Below are positions 45,835-57,482 of a stretch of DNA of 64,000 nucleotides, piece after piece; the first letter of the stretch is position 1, and every line of letters starts with the position of its first letter. The translations under genes were made by a program, and so were the position numbers. The DNA lies in contig LNGK01000008.1 of NCBI GenBank assembly GCA_001510575.1, positions 1,252,340 to 1,316,339 of the forward strand. The letters are read 5' to 3'. The stretch is from Knoxdaviesia capensis (taxonomy: Eukaryota; Ascomycota; Sordariomycetes; Microascales; Gondwanamycetaceae). The notes below the pieces were generated by a model. That model saw nothing but the letters and a program-made list of their open reading frames with translations, had not been told where the DNA came from and searched no databases.

Positions 45835-47727
45835 CTATATCTCGCCAGAATCCCATGTACTGCCCATTGTTGAGGATGATCCGCAACCTGATGTTGTCTT
45901 CTTCTCGCGCTTTGCCCACCGCAATCCGCATGCGTTGCACAGCGTCTTAGGACCTCCGGGGCCCCGGCGCCATTCGGGAGATTCAAGCGCCCCTATGCAT
46001 AGGGAGATAGGATTAGCCATGCTGGATAGGAACAGACAGAGCGACGAACTACTAAGGAAGATGTACTCACCGCAATCTGCACACATGAAATCGTCAGACG
46101 CTTTGCTCCGCTTCCGCCGCTCGCTGCCGGTCCGGCCTTCGGACCCCCGACTGCTCCCACTACTGCTGCTGCCGGCCGTACTCCCGGATCCGGGCCCGGC
46201 CCCGGAACTCCCACCTCGGTCATGTGTTGCAACGCCGGTGACTGTTCTGCTGCCTATACTGTGTCTTCTCTCGCCGTCTCGGTACCGCAGGCCGGTCAAC
46301 AGCTCGATCACATCGAGGTAGGATGATGTGGCGGGGAGCGATTGCAGGGGATCTGTAATTATGTTATCACCGTCTTCCAAGCCCAGCAGTCGTCCATTCG
46401 CCCAGATGTGCTGGCTAACCTGGGTGATATATCCATGGCCTGGCGGTAATGGTTCATGGACAGCTCCGGGACCCGAATATGAAAAAGAAAGATCGGCTTG
46501 CATGTACTGGTCTGTGCCAGGTGTCCCGGCCCCGTTGTCAAACCTCGAGCCTATGGGTGATGATGGCATTTGGAAGTGTGGCTGTGAGACTGGTGACCTG
46601 GCATCCGCCCCGGGGGTTGGTATTATCCAAGAACCGTGTGCGTGCTCACCCTGAAACCCTGCCACGCGCCGCATCCCCTCGATCTCGCTGCGCAACGCCT
46701 CGTTCTCCAACTTCAACTCCACGAACTGGTCCAGCATCTGTGACGTTTTCGATGGGTACGCCTGCGAGATAAGCAATACCGCGTGGCACGGCAGCATCCC
46801 CGCCGATCCACTAGAGTCCCTGCCTGCTACTACAGCAGGCGGCTCCGCTTCCACCACCGCCTCGTGGACACGGCCCATGGCCTCAAAGATAGTAAACCGG
46901 CCGTCTGCTCTACGGAACCGGTAGAACAGCCGCAGCGGGCGGCCAAACTCCAGCGACAGATTCATCTCCTCGGCGAACACGGGCAAGTCGTCCGCATGCA
47001 GGAAGTCGCGGAGAAACCGCCCCACGAGTGCATTTGCCGGGTATCCCGTGGCGGCAGCCGAGCTGGGCGATACGTAACGCATGCGGCCGGTGTCATCGAG
47101 AACTACCAGGAGGTCCCGCAGCTCGTCGAGAATCTGCGTGGCCCAGCTGCGCGGGTGTGCGAAGCTGGAACTGTTGGTGCTGCTATCGGCCGACTCGGGC
47201 GGCGATGAAGTGGGCTGCAGCGGTGCGTGATGGTGGTGGTGGTTTTGGCGGCTGCTGGCGAACGGGGTGGGTGCTGTCTCAGACATGCTGTCCAGGTGTC
47301 CCACTGATGGCGCCTGGTACTGGTGGTGTTGGCTGGCGGGCGAGTTCCGGCTAGGTGGCAGTGCGTACATGGAGATCATCTCTTCCGGCGAGAGACCCAG
47401 GGCCGCAGACGAAGGATCCAGGTGGCTGTCTAGATACGGGCAGCCGCTGGTGATATCGAGGGCGTCGAAGATGTTTGACGCAATGCCCATGTCTCCCACG
47501 GAGTCAGCATGGTCCTCAATCTGCTGGGGAGCGGAAGACTTTGATCAGTTTGGCCGATGGTCATAGAGTCAATGGACTTTGTGCCGGCGTGTGGATCCGA
47601 ATGGGGCTAGATTTACCTTTAGACAGCTAAAGTCGTGGGGAAGACCCTCGTCTCCATCAGACATATCAACACAGCCAGAATAGAAAAGACTGTCTTCTTC
47701 TGACAACGGAGGCAGTCTGTGAGACAT
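45835..47727 (-). CDS. wc-2: White-collar 2 / LreB: PAS and GATA zinc-finger transcription factor
   Basis: Minus-strand exons 47727-47617, 47523-46071 and 45992-45835 give 573 residues. The start is the in-frame ATG at 47727 (MSHRLPPLSEEDS); further upstream exons are possible. WC-2 pairs with the blue-light receptor WC-1 and binds light-responsive promoters. A PAS domain lies at about 164-285 (WATQILDELRDLLVVLDDTG.., GRPLRLFYRFRRADGRF). A coiled-coil-prone stretch follows (LDQFVELKLENEALRSEIEG). A single C-terminal GATA finger of the form CX2CX18CX2C has Cys518, 521, 540 and 543, with SPEWRRGPGGPKTLCNACGLRWAK. The 78-nt second intron (GTGAGT..ATAG) splits the finger after CADCG and has no in-frame stop. 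His and Ser/Gly runs are present. Confidence 0.9.
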
Positions 47728-49832
47728 TGGAAGGGCTTGCAGTATCTCATGCACTGACTTCCCCAGCCCAGATGCTACCAGCTGCCGCGAATGCTGTCAG
47801 GAGAAATTTGGTCTCTTGGCCAATATCATAAACGAAGCAAATGAGAGTTAGGGAAGTGATGCCCAGATACGGAGAGGCAGAGTGGAAGTGAGAGAAGTAA
47901 CATCAACAGAGGCAGGATTAGACCACAACATCGCCACCCGGTTCAACATGTTGATTCCGCTTTCTCATCCATGGTAGATAAAGTCTTGTACTCAAGCTGC
48001 TGCGACTCTTTATCACACAACCATCCCTGATGAACGGATATGAAAAGCTACCATAGCTACCGAAATTACTGCCAAAGTGGAAAACACGACGGGAGCTATG
48101 GAAGACAAACTCCGGGGAAAGGTTCCAGAGTTTGTGGACTGAAACGCACAGAAAAAGCAAACGCATCCACACGGGAGTGGAGTGGCCGGTGCTCTGCACC
48201 CCCAGACTGTTTTGTGGTCTACAGCGGGGCCGTCGTCGCTCTTCTAGAACACAAGTCGTGAGTATCGGGTATTCTGTTTTATGTAAGAGAGGCCCTCTAC
48301 ATTGGCTAACCTAATGTACAGTTTCTGCATAACAAGACACCAGGCACATTCATTCACATGCCATAGATCCTAGCACGGGGATACTGAGGAAGACTTCTCT
48401 GAACTGAAAACTGGGAGAGTAATATCCCAGGTTCAGTATATTGCCTTCCAACCTTCCAGAAACCCTTCCATATCCACAGACACCCTGCATTAAACCATGC
48501 TGCTCATGCATACAGCCGCAGTCAACAGCACAGTGACGTTTCATTTGGGGAGAAACGGGAGACTATGGCGAGAAGGCACAAACAACGGAAACCATGATAT
48601 TTCTTTTCTTCGTCTTCTCTTTAGCAGACAGGCGAACCGAAGGGTATAACCACACTCCATAGCCTCTTTTGTTCTTGTTAACCGGTACACAGGCGTGGCC
48701 ACAAGGCGCACAACACGGGTACGGATTCGGCCGGCCGAAACGAGCACGGGTTGTAGGGTGTGTATGTGGAGTGAGGAGTGTGCAGTGACCAGTGCTCGTG
48801 GTACTGCTCTTTGGTAGAGATTTAAACGGTGAATCTCCGTGAGCAAGATATTGCCCTAGTCCCTAACGTCCCGAGTAGTGTATTCTGCACCCTCAAGCTT
48901 TCCATGCATACAGTCACCCTATGGCATGCACTTCACCTCCAACGCCCGTACGATGAATACAACATGGCCAGATATGCAATGCCGCCGGCCAAGAAAGCAT
49001 GGAATCTCGTGGAACAAGCCACCGAAGCGTGGAGTGATGTATATGCACACGTTGCGCCAGAACATGCGTTCACTGCTGCTAGACAGACGTGACTGGCAAA
49101 CATGTACACACGGCCAAAAGACACCGCCTGTGCCATGGCCAGAGCACTAGCAGACCCGTTTTTCTCTCCATCTCCTCACACGGCACACAGGAGCTCCGTA
49201 GTTCGGCTCATTGCAGGAAATGCGAGACACGGGAAGTGTTGTGTGTTTGGCCCGTTGCACAGACAAGTCATAGGTCCTGTGTGAGTGTGAGTGTGTAGAG
49301 AAGACTGTATACCATTGTGCTTTTGGGCCGTCGTCTTGTGCATGTCAGTTTCTGGCGAGATCGTCAGGCAGGTTGGATGAAGGAGTCGAACGGAGGGACA
49401 CAATATGGGATGAAGCTTGAGATGTCGTATATTAGGGTTAATCTCGAATTTCGGGACGTTAGGGTTATGTTGCTAGCGGCGTGGTTGCCTAAAGATGCCT
49501 GAGACTCACGTGATCTCGTTTTGTAGGTGGGCGGCTCTTTACGCGCGGGAAAGCGCGTCTATTGCCTGGGAGCAAGCAGCTCGCTTTGTTCTTTTTTCAA
49601 ACGTCAAGCTTCACTTCCTCAAATCCATTCCTTTCCCCAGCTTATCTACCCAAATCCGTTCTTTGCTTCTCTCTCACAACCGCTCATTTCCCTATATTCA
49701 CGACACTTCTCATTTCCCCTCCTGAATTCTCGTTCCTTGTCGCTCAATGGACTGATTTTGAGTAGCTAATTGAAGCTCATCTTCCGCTGACATCCCCCCT
49801 CAATTCTCTCAAACAATCATCAGTCATCCACC
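47728..49832. other. Divergent promoter region of wc-2 and rad50
   Basis: A 2.1-kb head-to-head spacer with no convincing gene. The rad50 side is C/T-rich from about 49570. It contains TCACGTGA at 49506-49513 and telomere-like blocks ATTAGGGTTAAT at 49431-49442 and GTTAGGGTTA at 49458-49467. Frames at 48541-48846 (-) and 48829-49150 (+) overlap on both strands and resemble no protein. Confidence 0.65.
49506..49513. promoter_or_regulatory. TCACGTGA palindromic E-box upstream of rad50
   Basis: A perfect eight-base palindrome containing CACGTG, 320 nt before the rad50 ATG. In fungi this core is bound by bHLH factors such as Cbf1/CpcR-type proteins. Function here is inferred from sequence and position only. 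Confidence 0.3.
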
Positions 49833-52800
49833 ATGTCCAAAATAGACAAGCTGTCTGTCCAGGGCATTCGATCATTTGCTCCCGGAGTGCCTGTTACCAT
49901 CCAGTTCAACACTCCTCTAACCCTAATTGTCGGTTACAATGGCTCTGGAAAGACCACCATTATTGAGTGCTTGAAATATGCCACCACTGGTGAGCTCCCG
50001 CCAAACAGCAAAGGCGGAGCTTTCATCCATGATCCAAAGGTTCGTCTGCCTTGTTCGATGGCTGGTTTCTACACCGTTCAGCTGTCGCTCACGTACCTGT
50101 GTCTACGCCGTTACTCACATGTCCATTTGTCTTTGTTCGCTCGCCTAGCTCGTCGGCGAGAAGGAAGTTCTGGCCCAGGTAAAACTATCGTTCAAGGCCG
50201 CCAGTGGCTCGAAATACGTGGTCAACCGAAATCTCCAGCTCACGGTCAAGAAGACCACGCGGTCCTTCAAAACCCTCGAAGGCTCCCTCCTTATCATCAA
50301 CAATGGCGAGCGCAACGTCATATCAACCCGAGTAGCCCAGCTCGACGAAGAGATCCCGCGCTACCTGGGCGTGTCCCCGGCCATTCTTGATGCCGTCATC
50401 TTCTGCCACCAAGACGAGTCCCTCTGGCCCATGAGCGAACCTGCCGCCCTCAAGAAACGCTTCGACGAGATCTTCGAAGCCATGAAGTACACAAAAGCCA
50501 TCGAAAACCTCAAGCTGTTACGGAAGAAGAAGGGCGAGGAGCTGTCCCGATTGAAGATCTTTGAGGAGCAGGACAAGGTCAACAAGGAGAAGGCCGACCG
50601 GACCATGAGAGAGTCGCAAGAGCTGGGAAACCAAATCGAGGCTGACCGAGTCAAGTGCCAGGAACTTACCGACCAGATGGAGGAGGCCCGGAACATGGCC
50701 CAGGAGAAGCACGAGCAGGCCAACAGCTTCCTCAGTATCGTGCAAGACCTGGAAAACAAGCGCGACCAGCTCAAGTACCGCCAGGAAATTGTCAGCGACC
50801 TTAAGCTGACTCTGGAAGAGCTTCCTGAAAGCGACAGTGCCCTAGAGACGGCACTGTCACAGTATGATGACCGAATGGCCCGGTGCACCACCGAGCTTGC
50901 CGAAGTTGGCCACCAGACCGCCGCCGTCCATGCTGAGCTGACCAAGGCCCGCCAGGATCTGACTTTCAAGCTTGCGGAGAAGGGGCGGTGTGAATCCGAC
51001 CGTGACAAGTACGAACGCCAGCTGGCTGCGCGTGGCGAGATGATCCAAGAAGCTGCCCAGCAGCACGGTCTCCGCGGGTTTGAGGGCTCCTCGGCTGCGG
51101 AGACTGCACGTCTATTTTCCGAGCGGCTGCAGAGACTGCTGCTAGAAAAGTCAGCCGACCTTGAGCGGCTACAACACAGCACATCGAAAGAAGTCGACAA
51201 AGCTACTTCAATCATTACCGAGCTCGAGGGCCGCAAGGCCGCCCGCGTCCAGGACCGCGTCTTTGCGAAGCAGCGCATGAGCACCATTGACAAGCGCGCC
51301 GAGGTTCTCCAAACCGATCTACGTCTCTTGAAGGCTGATGAGGGTGCCAAGTCCTTGCTTGACTCCCAGCTAAAGGATGTCGAGGAACGCTTCCAGCGCG
51401 CGAAAGCCGAAGCTGATGAGAGCAATATCGACGATCAGATCCGCCAGGAGAACGACGCCCTGTGGCAAGCCGAGACGGAAGCTGAAAAGCTGGGTCGCGA
51501 CCTGGTGGACTACACTCGCCTGGCGTCTGAACGTGCACAGCTCGACCTGCGTAAGAAGGAGCTCGCGGATCGCAAGCGCCGGCTCAAGTCAATGGAGTCG
51601 ACATGGAAGGAACAGTTCGATACTCTGTTCGGGGCCTCTACCTGGACGGTCGAGAGTCTTGAGACCCAGTTTAACGATGCCCTGGCCACACACAACCGGG
51701 CAGCTACGGAATCCCGGAAGATCCGTGACCAGATGCGCGACAGCCAAACAAAGTTGGGCGTCGAACTCCGCGCTGCACGCGATACACAAACCCGGAAGAC
51801 AACTGAGGCCGAGCAGTGTGAGCGCACTGTATCCGAGTACTTAGCGACCATCAACGAAAGTTCCACGGGGGCCGACGACTACCTTGGCGAGCTGGCCCAC
51901 TACGAAGAGAAGGTCGAGGACGGCCGCGCCGAGATCAGTCTGTGGGATGCGCTGGCCAAGTACTACGGCCAGTGCCAGCGGTACCTCTCCAGTCGAGGCG
52001 CCTGCAAGCTGTGCGAGCGGCCGTTTGAAGATACACAGGGGGCGTCGCGGGCGCGGCTGGAGAAGAAGATTCTCGAGAAGCTCGATCCCAAGGACAAGGA
52101 AGAGACCGAGCGGGAGCTGGAGGAGTCGATGCAGGTGCTTGAAAAGCTGCGTCGTCTGCGCACCTCGTATGATAGCTACAAGAGAGTGTCCGCAGAGGTG
52201 CCCAATGCCAAGGCGCAGGTCCGCAAGCTGGAGACTGAATTCGAGGCCCAGGAGCGCCGTCTAGAAGAGCTGGAGGCGGATGTCACCGCGCTGGAAGAGA
52301 AGGTCCAGAGCGTGGAGGCTCTCTCGAAGACAGTTTCCAGCATTTCGCAGGCTCTGCGTGATATTTCCGAGTCCGAGTCGCAGATCGAGCGCATCAGCTC
52401 CCAGCAAGGCTCGGCCTCGGGTCCTGGGGCCGGCCGGAGTGCAGATGAAATTCAGGAGCAGCAGGCCCAGTGTAGCGAGCGGGCCCGCGTCATCAAGGCG
52501 CGGATTGCGCAGCTGGCCACCGATCGCCAGCGCGCGCGTGACGCCGTGAGCAGCCTCGAGCTGGAGCGCAGCGAACTCCGCCACAAGGTCGGTGCCGCCG
52601 AACGGCAGTTGGAGCGGAAGCTCGACTTGTCGACACAGCTCCAGGCGCTCCGCGCCGAGCACGCACAGCAACGTGAAGCCATTGGAAAGGCCGACGAGGA
52701 GCTGGAGGCTCTCGAGCCGCAGATGATCGATGCGCGCACCTTGCGAGATGATGCCGTTCAACGCGGCCGTGGACGTGAGCAGGTGGCGGCGCGGGAGCGC

Positions 52801-53880
52801 GATGCGGTGAAAGACACGGTGCAGAAGTTGGCCATTGTCGAGACCGACATATCTGAGTACGAAACCGGCGGCGGTCCCAACCGTCTGCAGGCAGCAGACC
52901 GTGCGGTGGCATCGCTGGGAGCCGCCACCATGGCCGCCGAGGCCGAGCTGGCCGAGCTGGCCGAACGGTCGGCGCAGCTCAAGAAGGAGGCCGACAACAG
53001 CGACCACGGGCGGCGCAACATCGCCGACAACATCAAGTACCGCAAGAACCTAAACATGCTGCAGACGCTCCGGCGGGACATCCGCGAGCTGGAGAAGCGT
53101 GGCGCCAACGATGACTACGACCGGCTGAAGCGCGAGGAGGCGCAGGAGGAGAGCCGGCGCAGTCTGCTGATGGCCGAGCGCGGCGCCATCATGGGCTCGA
53201 TGAAGACGCGCGACGAGCAGCTGGGCAAGCTGCTGCAGGTGTGGAACGCCGAGTACAAGGACGCGGGGCGGCGGTTCCGCGAGGCGCACATCCGCGTCGA
53301 GACGACCAAGGCGGCGATCGACGACCTGGGCCGCTACAGCGCGGCGCTGGACAAGGCCATCATGCAGTACCACGGGCTCAAGATGGAGGAGGTCAACCGC
53401 ATCGCCGGCGAGCTGTGGCAGACGACGTACCAGGGCACCGACATCGACACGATCCTGATCCGCTCCGACGCCGAGACCACCACCGGCAAGCGCAGCTACA
53501 ACTACCGCGTGTGCATGGTCAAGCAGGACACCGAGATGGACATGCGCGGCCGCTGCTCGGCCGGCCAGAAGGTGCTCGCCAGCATCATCATCCGCCTCGC
53601 GCTCGCCGAGTCGTTCGGCGTCAACTGCGGCCTGATTGCGCTCGACGAGCCCACCACCAATCTCGACCGCGACAACATCAAGTCGCTCGCCGAGAGCCTG
53701 CACTCCATCATCCAGGCCCGCCAGGCCCAGTCCAACTTCCAGCTCATCGTCATCACCCACGACGAGGAGTTCCTGCGCCACATGCGGTGCTCCGACTTCT
53801 GCGATGTGTTCTACCGCGTGCGCCGGAACGAGCGCCAGAAGAGCGTCATTGCCCGCGAGAGCATTACGCAGGTTCTGTGA
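49833..53880 (+). CDS. rad50: DNA double-strand-break repair ATPase RAD50
   Basis: Exons 49833-50039 and 50149-53880 encode 1312 residues, the usual length. The intron (GTTCGT..CCTAG, 109 nt) is phase 0 after IHDPK. RAD50 is the SMC-like ATPase of the Mre11-Rad50-Nbs1 complex, which tethers and processes DNA ends and activates the Tel1/ATM checkpoint. Walker A is GYNGSGKTT at 34-42. The Q-loop region reads VIFCHQDESLWPM. Long coiled-coil arms flank the zinc hook CKLC (Cys688 and Cys691). The ABC signature CSAGQKVLAS is at 1205-1214 and Walker B LIALDEPTTNLD begins at 1232. The C terminus VITHDEEF holds the switch His. All essential motifs are intact. A frame beginning at 50218 misses the ATP-binding exon. 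Confidence 0.96.
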
Positions 53881-53902
53881 TTGTTGAACGGCGTCTCGTT
53901 CT

Positions 53903-53934
53903 GTTCGTTCGTTCGTTCGTTCGTTCGTTCGTTC
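53903..53934. repeat. (GTTC)8 tetranucleotide microsatellite
   Basis: Eight perfect GTTC units starting 23 nt after the rad50 stop codon, so within its 3' UTR. Probably variable between strains. Confidence 0.95.
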
Positions 53935-54635
53935 CGTATTGTGTCTTCGGCATTGTTGGTGTACGGGTCGTCTGTCTCCCTAGTGATATTGTTTCTCCCC
54001 AGATATCATTGTCGGATGTGTTTCGGCTATGTTTGGGCCAGTCTCACACAGAGTTTCCACTATGATCTCCGGCGTCCGTCAGTTTTGTCGGCTTCTTTTT
54101 TTTTCTTCTGTAACTTCGCAATGCACAGCGTCACGAACCTTGATGATTCTATAATTCCTCAATACACATGTTAGTAGTTCTTTGGTATAAATCGGGCCAA
54201 CATGTACATGCACACACGACATTCCTCATATCCAGACACATCAACGTTGCGCAAATGAACGCAAAAAGATGCATAATATATATATAATTATAGTGTGTGA
54301 ACAGGTCTATCAGCGCAACAGGGGGTATTTTCGTTCAATTAAAAAAGCAAAAGGATACATAAGAACTAGAATCGAAGTAAGACCGCATATGCTTGCTTCA
54401 TAGATAAGGAGAAAAAAACGGAAGAGAAAGATGTAAGAGGTGAGAGATAGTCATAAGAAGGAAAAGGAAAAGAATCCGCCGTGTATATGTCATAGAGCGG
54501 GTAAACTTTCGCTCCAGACCTGGCGGGTAAATAATCAAGTGTTCATTCATTCTGAGACACAACAAGTCCTTCGAAATGTAGAAACACAGAAAAATGAGAG
54601 AGAAAAGAAAAAAAAACCACGAGCTTTTTTGCTTT
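53935..54635. other. Intergenic between convergent rad50 and coiled-coil gene
   Basis: About 700 nt that hold both 3' UTRs. It is A/T-rich, with ATATATATAA at 54277-54286 and A-rich runs at 54590-54616. No open frame of interest. Confidence 0.65.
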
Positions 54636-56672
54636 TTAAGTCCGGCCAAATGGCGCTCCGAAGTTCCTCGTCTCCTTGAATTTAAGCGGAATATCCTTTT
54701 CGGCATCTTCGCCTTCGTCCGAATCATCCGAATCGTGAGCAGCCGCCGCGGAAGCCTGGGCACCCGACGGCTTGTTGGTCGATCCTGCGCCAGTTTGGGC
54801 GCCACCAGCTGCGGCAGTGTCGACCTTGAAGCCTTCCGGCTGGCCAGGTGATGCTGCCCACGACGTCGGAGAGTTGGTATCGCTAACAAACTGGCTACCG
54901 GTGTCCCTGTTGACCGCCAGGGCTTCTAACTTCTCCGAGAGGGTCCGGAAGAAAAACTCGTCCTTGGCCGGTATGTTAGTGACCATCAGCGGGCCAGTGA
55001 GTTTGGGGTCTTCGTCGGTCTCAAACAGAGCCTCGGGATGGCCACCGTCGCCGTTGTTGGCATCATTCAGTTGAAGAGTTTCACCGGCAGCAGCCACATT
55101 ACCAGCCATGTCCGTAGTCTCGTTAATGGTCGAAAGATCATGATGTCCATCGGTAGTATCAGTCGCAGTGGGAGTCATCTCACCAGTAGTGATGATAACA
55201 CTGGCAAAGTGGGAGAGTGAATGGCTGGGGGTATGGCCAGCATGGATGACGAGACGCTCAGATTCATGAGCGTTGAGAACCTCAAGTGTTTCCTCTTTCG
55301 TAACACCCCTTCGAAGCTTGTCGCGAGGCTCAGGGTCGGTAAAGGTAGACTTGCGCACGGCTGTCGCCTTTATGGGAATGCCGTCAAGTTCGGGGTGGAT
55401 CTTGCCAATGTCCATGGTGGGAACACGCTTTGCCTGACGGCGCGGCCCAGGAGCAAGGAAATCTCGGGGGGTGACAAAGCGGGTAGAGTCGGCCGAGGCA
55501 GCACGGGCCACGGCAACAGGACGGGTTGAATGGGCAGAAGTCGTCGGCGACAGATCCATCTTGTCAAACCGGTGGGACCGGACGGCATCGATAGTGTCAG
55601 AAGCGTATTGGTTGGTTCTTGGAGCAGTGGCAACGGGTCCGCAGGCTGTGGAGGTTATATAAGCCGCGTGCAGCTGGGAAGCCGTCGAAAGACGCAGTAG
55701 TGAGGATGGGGCGGCACGCGTGGAAGGGCGGGAAGTGGCATGCTTGCGAAGAGTTGCGTTTTCCGACTCAAGGTTGGAAACCCGGCTGCGCAGTCGGTCG
55801 ACTTCACGCGCCAGTTCGTCACGTTCGGACTCTAGCAGAGCCACAGCTTCGTCCATTATCACTCTTTCCTCCTTGTATACCTCTTCAGCACGAGCTCGGT
55901 TAGCCTCGAGATGTCTACGTTCGGCTTCCCAGGCGTCACGGAGGGCGGTGTTTTGTTTTTCAAGACGTCTGATGGCGGCTAGGACACCAGGTGAGGTGGC
56001 AGCAGCGCCAGCGGTGGTCGTGTCGGAGGCTGGAGTGTAAGACGCGCGCAAGGTCGGGGTGCGGGGAATGACGAACGGCTGGTCATAAACACTTTCAAGG
56101 CCAGGGCTAACTCTGTGAGACAAAGCAGAATGATTTCCTAGAGGTGCAGACTGCATGGAGAGATGATGGTGGTTGTGATGGTGCGAAGAAACAGCGGGGG
56201 CGGTAGCAATAGTGTTCAAAGAAGAAGACGAAGAAGAAGAAGCCGACGTCGCGGAAGTGGCAGCAGCATTATCAGGCAGTCCTTGGGAAGCAGTGAGAGG
56301 AGGAGGTTGGGAGGACAGAGATGAAGAGGAAGAAGAGGCGGTAACGGCAGAAATAGCGGCAGTGGCAGTAGCGGCGGCGGCAGCAGCAACAGTCACAGTC
56401 GCAGCGGCTGTCAGAGTGTGGTGGAGCTTTGGGGAGAGCAAAGACGGAAGCGGAGTGTTGTCCTTCAGGAGTCGGGAAGAGGACTGAAGATCAAAGTAGT
56501 CGTGATCAATAGGGGCGGCAGAAAGAGATAAAGGGGACATAAAAGAGGATGGAGAGTCGCCATAGTTGGGGTTGTTGGATCTGTTGGAGTAGTCGATGGG
56601 GAACAGGGTGGAATCGGGGTCCACGAAGCCGGTTGGAAGAAAGGAATCTGATGGTAGCCTCGTCATTTGCAT
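54636..56672 (-). CDS. Coiled-coil protein of unknown function, conserved-looking in fungi
   Basis: Single exon, 678 residues from an ATG at 56672 (MQMTRLPSDS; a second Met at 3). Residues 1-220 are low-complexity, with long Ala, Ser and His runs. A clear heptad-type coiled coil spans about 226-310 (AIRRLEKQNTALRDAWEAER.. LRSRVSNLESENATLRKH). A central basic stretch (RDFLAPGPRRQAKRVP, then HPELDGIPIKATAVRKSTF) looks conserved, as does an acidic C terminus with DEFFFRTLSEKLEALAV, SDDSDEGEDAEKDIPL and KFKETRNFGAPFG. I recognise no domain with an assigned function, signal peptide or membrane segment. The short motif blocks near the end suggest a scaffold or polarity-type protein, but that is a guess. 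Codon use supports real coding throughout. Confidence 0.75.
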   Translation of the reverse strand: MQMTRLPSDSFLPTGFVDPDSTLFPIDYSNRSNNPNYGDSPSSFMSPLSLSAAPIDHDYFDLQSSSRLLKDNTPLPSLLSPKLHHTLTAAATVTVAAAAAATATAAISAVTASSSSSSLSSQPPPLTASQGLPDNAAATSATSASSSSSSSLNTIATAPAVSSHHHNHHHLSMQSAPLGNHSALSHRVSPGLESVYDQPFVIPRTPTLRASYTPASDTTTAGAAATSPGVLAAIRRLEKQNTALRDAWEAERRHLEANRARAEEVYKEERVIMDEAVALLESERDELAREVDRLRSRVSNLESENATLRKHATSRPSTRAAPSSLLRLSTASQLHAAYITSTACGPVATAPRTNQYASDTIDAVRSHRFDKMDLSPTTSAHSTRPVAVARAASADSTRFVTPRDFLAPGPRRQAKRVPTMDIGKIHPELDGIPIKATAVRKSTFTDPEPRDKLRRGVTKEETLEVLNAHESERLVIHAGHTPSHSLSHFASVIITTGEMTPTATDTTDGHHDLSTINETTDMAGNVAAAGETLQLNDANNGDGGHPEALFETDEDPKLTGPLMVTNIPAKDEFFFRTLSEKLEALAVNRDTGSQFVSDTNSPTSWAASPGQPEGFKVDTAAAGGAQTGAGSTNKPSGAQASAAAAHDSDDSDEGEDAEKDIPLKFKETRNFGAPFGRT

Positions 56673-57167
56673 ACGAGCGGGTCCGGTTTCTTACTGGTTA
56701 ATTATGTTAGAGGGGGGGTATCGGCCAGATAGATAGGCTTGTCGCAATGATTGTCGGAGCTGCGACAGTGCACGCGGCAAGTCCGCGGGAGTGTGAAGAG
56801 TCAGGGCAGGATCAGCCGGGCAGTCAGTAGGGGTAAGACCAGCAATTAACAGAAGGGAAAAGAGTCAATCCGAGGAAGATTGAACGAACGGTTGGGAGAG
56901 AGAAGACCAGAGGAAAATATTTGACGAAAAGACGGGATTATAAAGAGGTAGATTTTGAGTGGAGCCAGAGAAAAAGACAGGTATATGACGAAAGCGACCG
57001 AGATGCGATTACGGGGGACTAATTGGCGGAAGAGAAGGGACAAGTGTATCCAAGCCAGAAGATGGTGGTGGCGGTTTGCGACTGGTACCTGGAAAGGTAC
57101 TCCGTATAGACGAGAAAAGCGCGCCCGCCGAGTTTGGCGTGGGGAGGGTTCTCTTTATCCGTTGAGC
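56673..57167. other. Promoter and leader of the coiled-coil gene
   Basis: About 495 nt upstream of the minus-strand coiled-coil gene. It is A/G-rich on the plus strand, so C/T-rich in the direction of transcription. It contains TACTCCGTA at 57098-57106. No gene seen. Confidence 0.6.
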
Positions 57168-57482
57168 TTAGGATGACGAAAAGAGAGAATAAACGAAGTA
57201 GATGATAGCAAGAAAAAGAATAGTCAAGCCGACAACGACGAGACTGGCGAAAAGAATCAATAAAGGGGCGATGATGGCAAAACGGTCGAGTTCAAGCAGA
57301 AAGGCATATATAAAGTAAGATATCAGTCCAAGGTGGAAGAAGAAGTTCTCGTTGTAGTAGTATTCCCGTTCACCCAGATCTGGTAGATTCTCCCAGTCAT
57401 CGATGTCACCACGACGCCGTTCTATGGTTGCGGTGTGACTCTCGAGGAATAGGCGGAACTGACAAGAGTTATCGGGAAACAA
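57168..57482 (-). CDS. Probable exon of a small membrane protein (no start codon seen)
   Basis: The frame ends at a TAA at 57168 and is open upstream to a TGA near 57567, with no ATG. Codons from about 57440 on look coding (C-ending Tyr, Asn, Phe, Ile, Val). The protein reads RGDIDDWENLPDLGE, then a Tyr/Phe-rich stretch and two hydrophobic segments: HLGLISYFIYAFLL and IIAPLLILFASLVVVGL, continuing as TILFLAIIYFVYSLF. Two or three membrane spans are likely. A possible splice acceptor is the CAG before TTCCGC (near 57460), which would place the start in an upstream exon that I could not find. It could also be a 5'-truncated pseudogene. No family recognised. Confidence 0.35.
   Translation of the reverse strand: MFPDNSCQFRLFLESHTATIERRRGDIDDWENLPDLGEREYYYNENFFFHLGLISYFIYAFLLELDRFAIIAPLLILFASLVVVGLTILFLAIIYFVYSLFSSS

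Noticed and set aside
53241..54065. 274-codon plus-strand frame overlapping the end of rad50
   Set aside because: Out-of-frame shadow of RAD50 coding sequence running into its 3' UTR.
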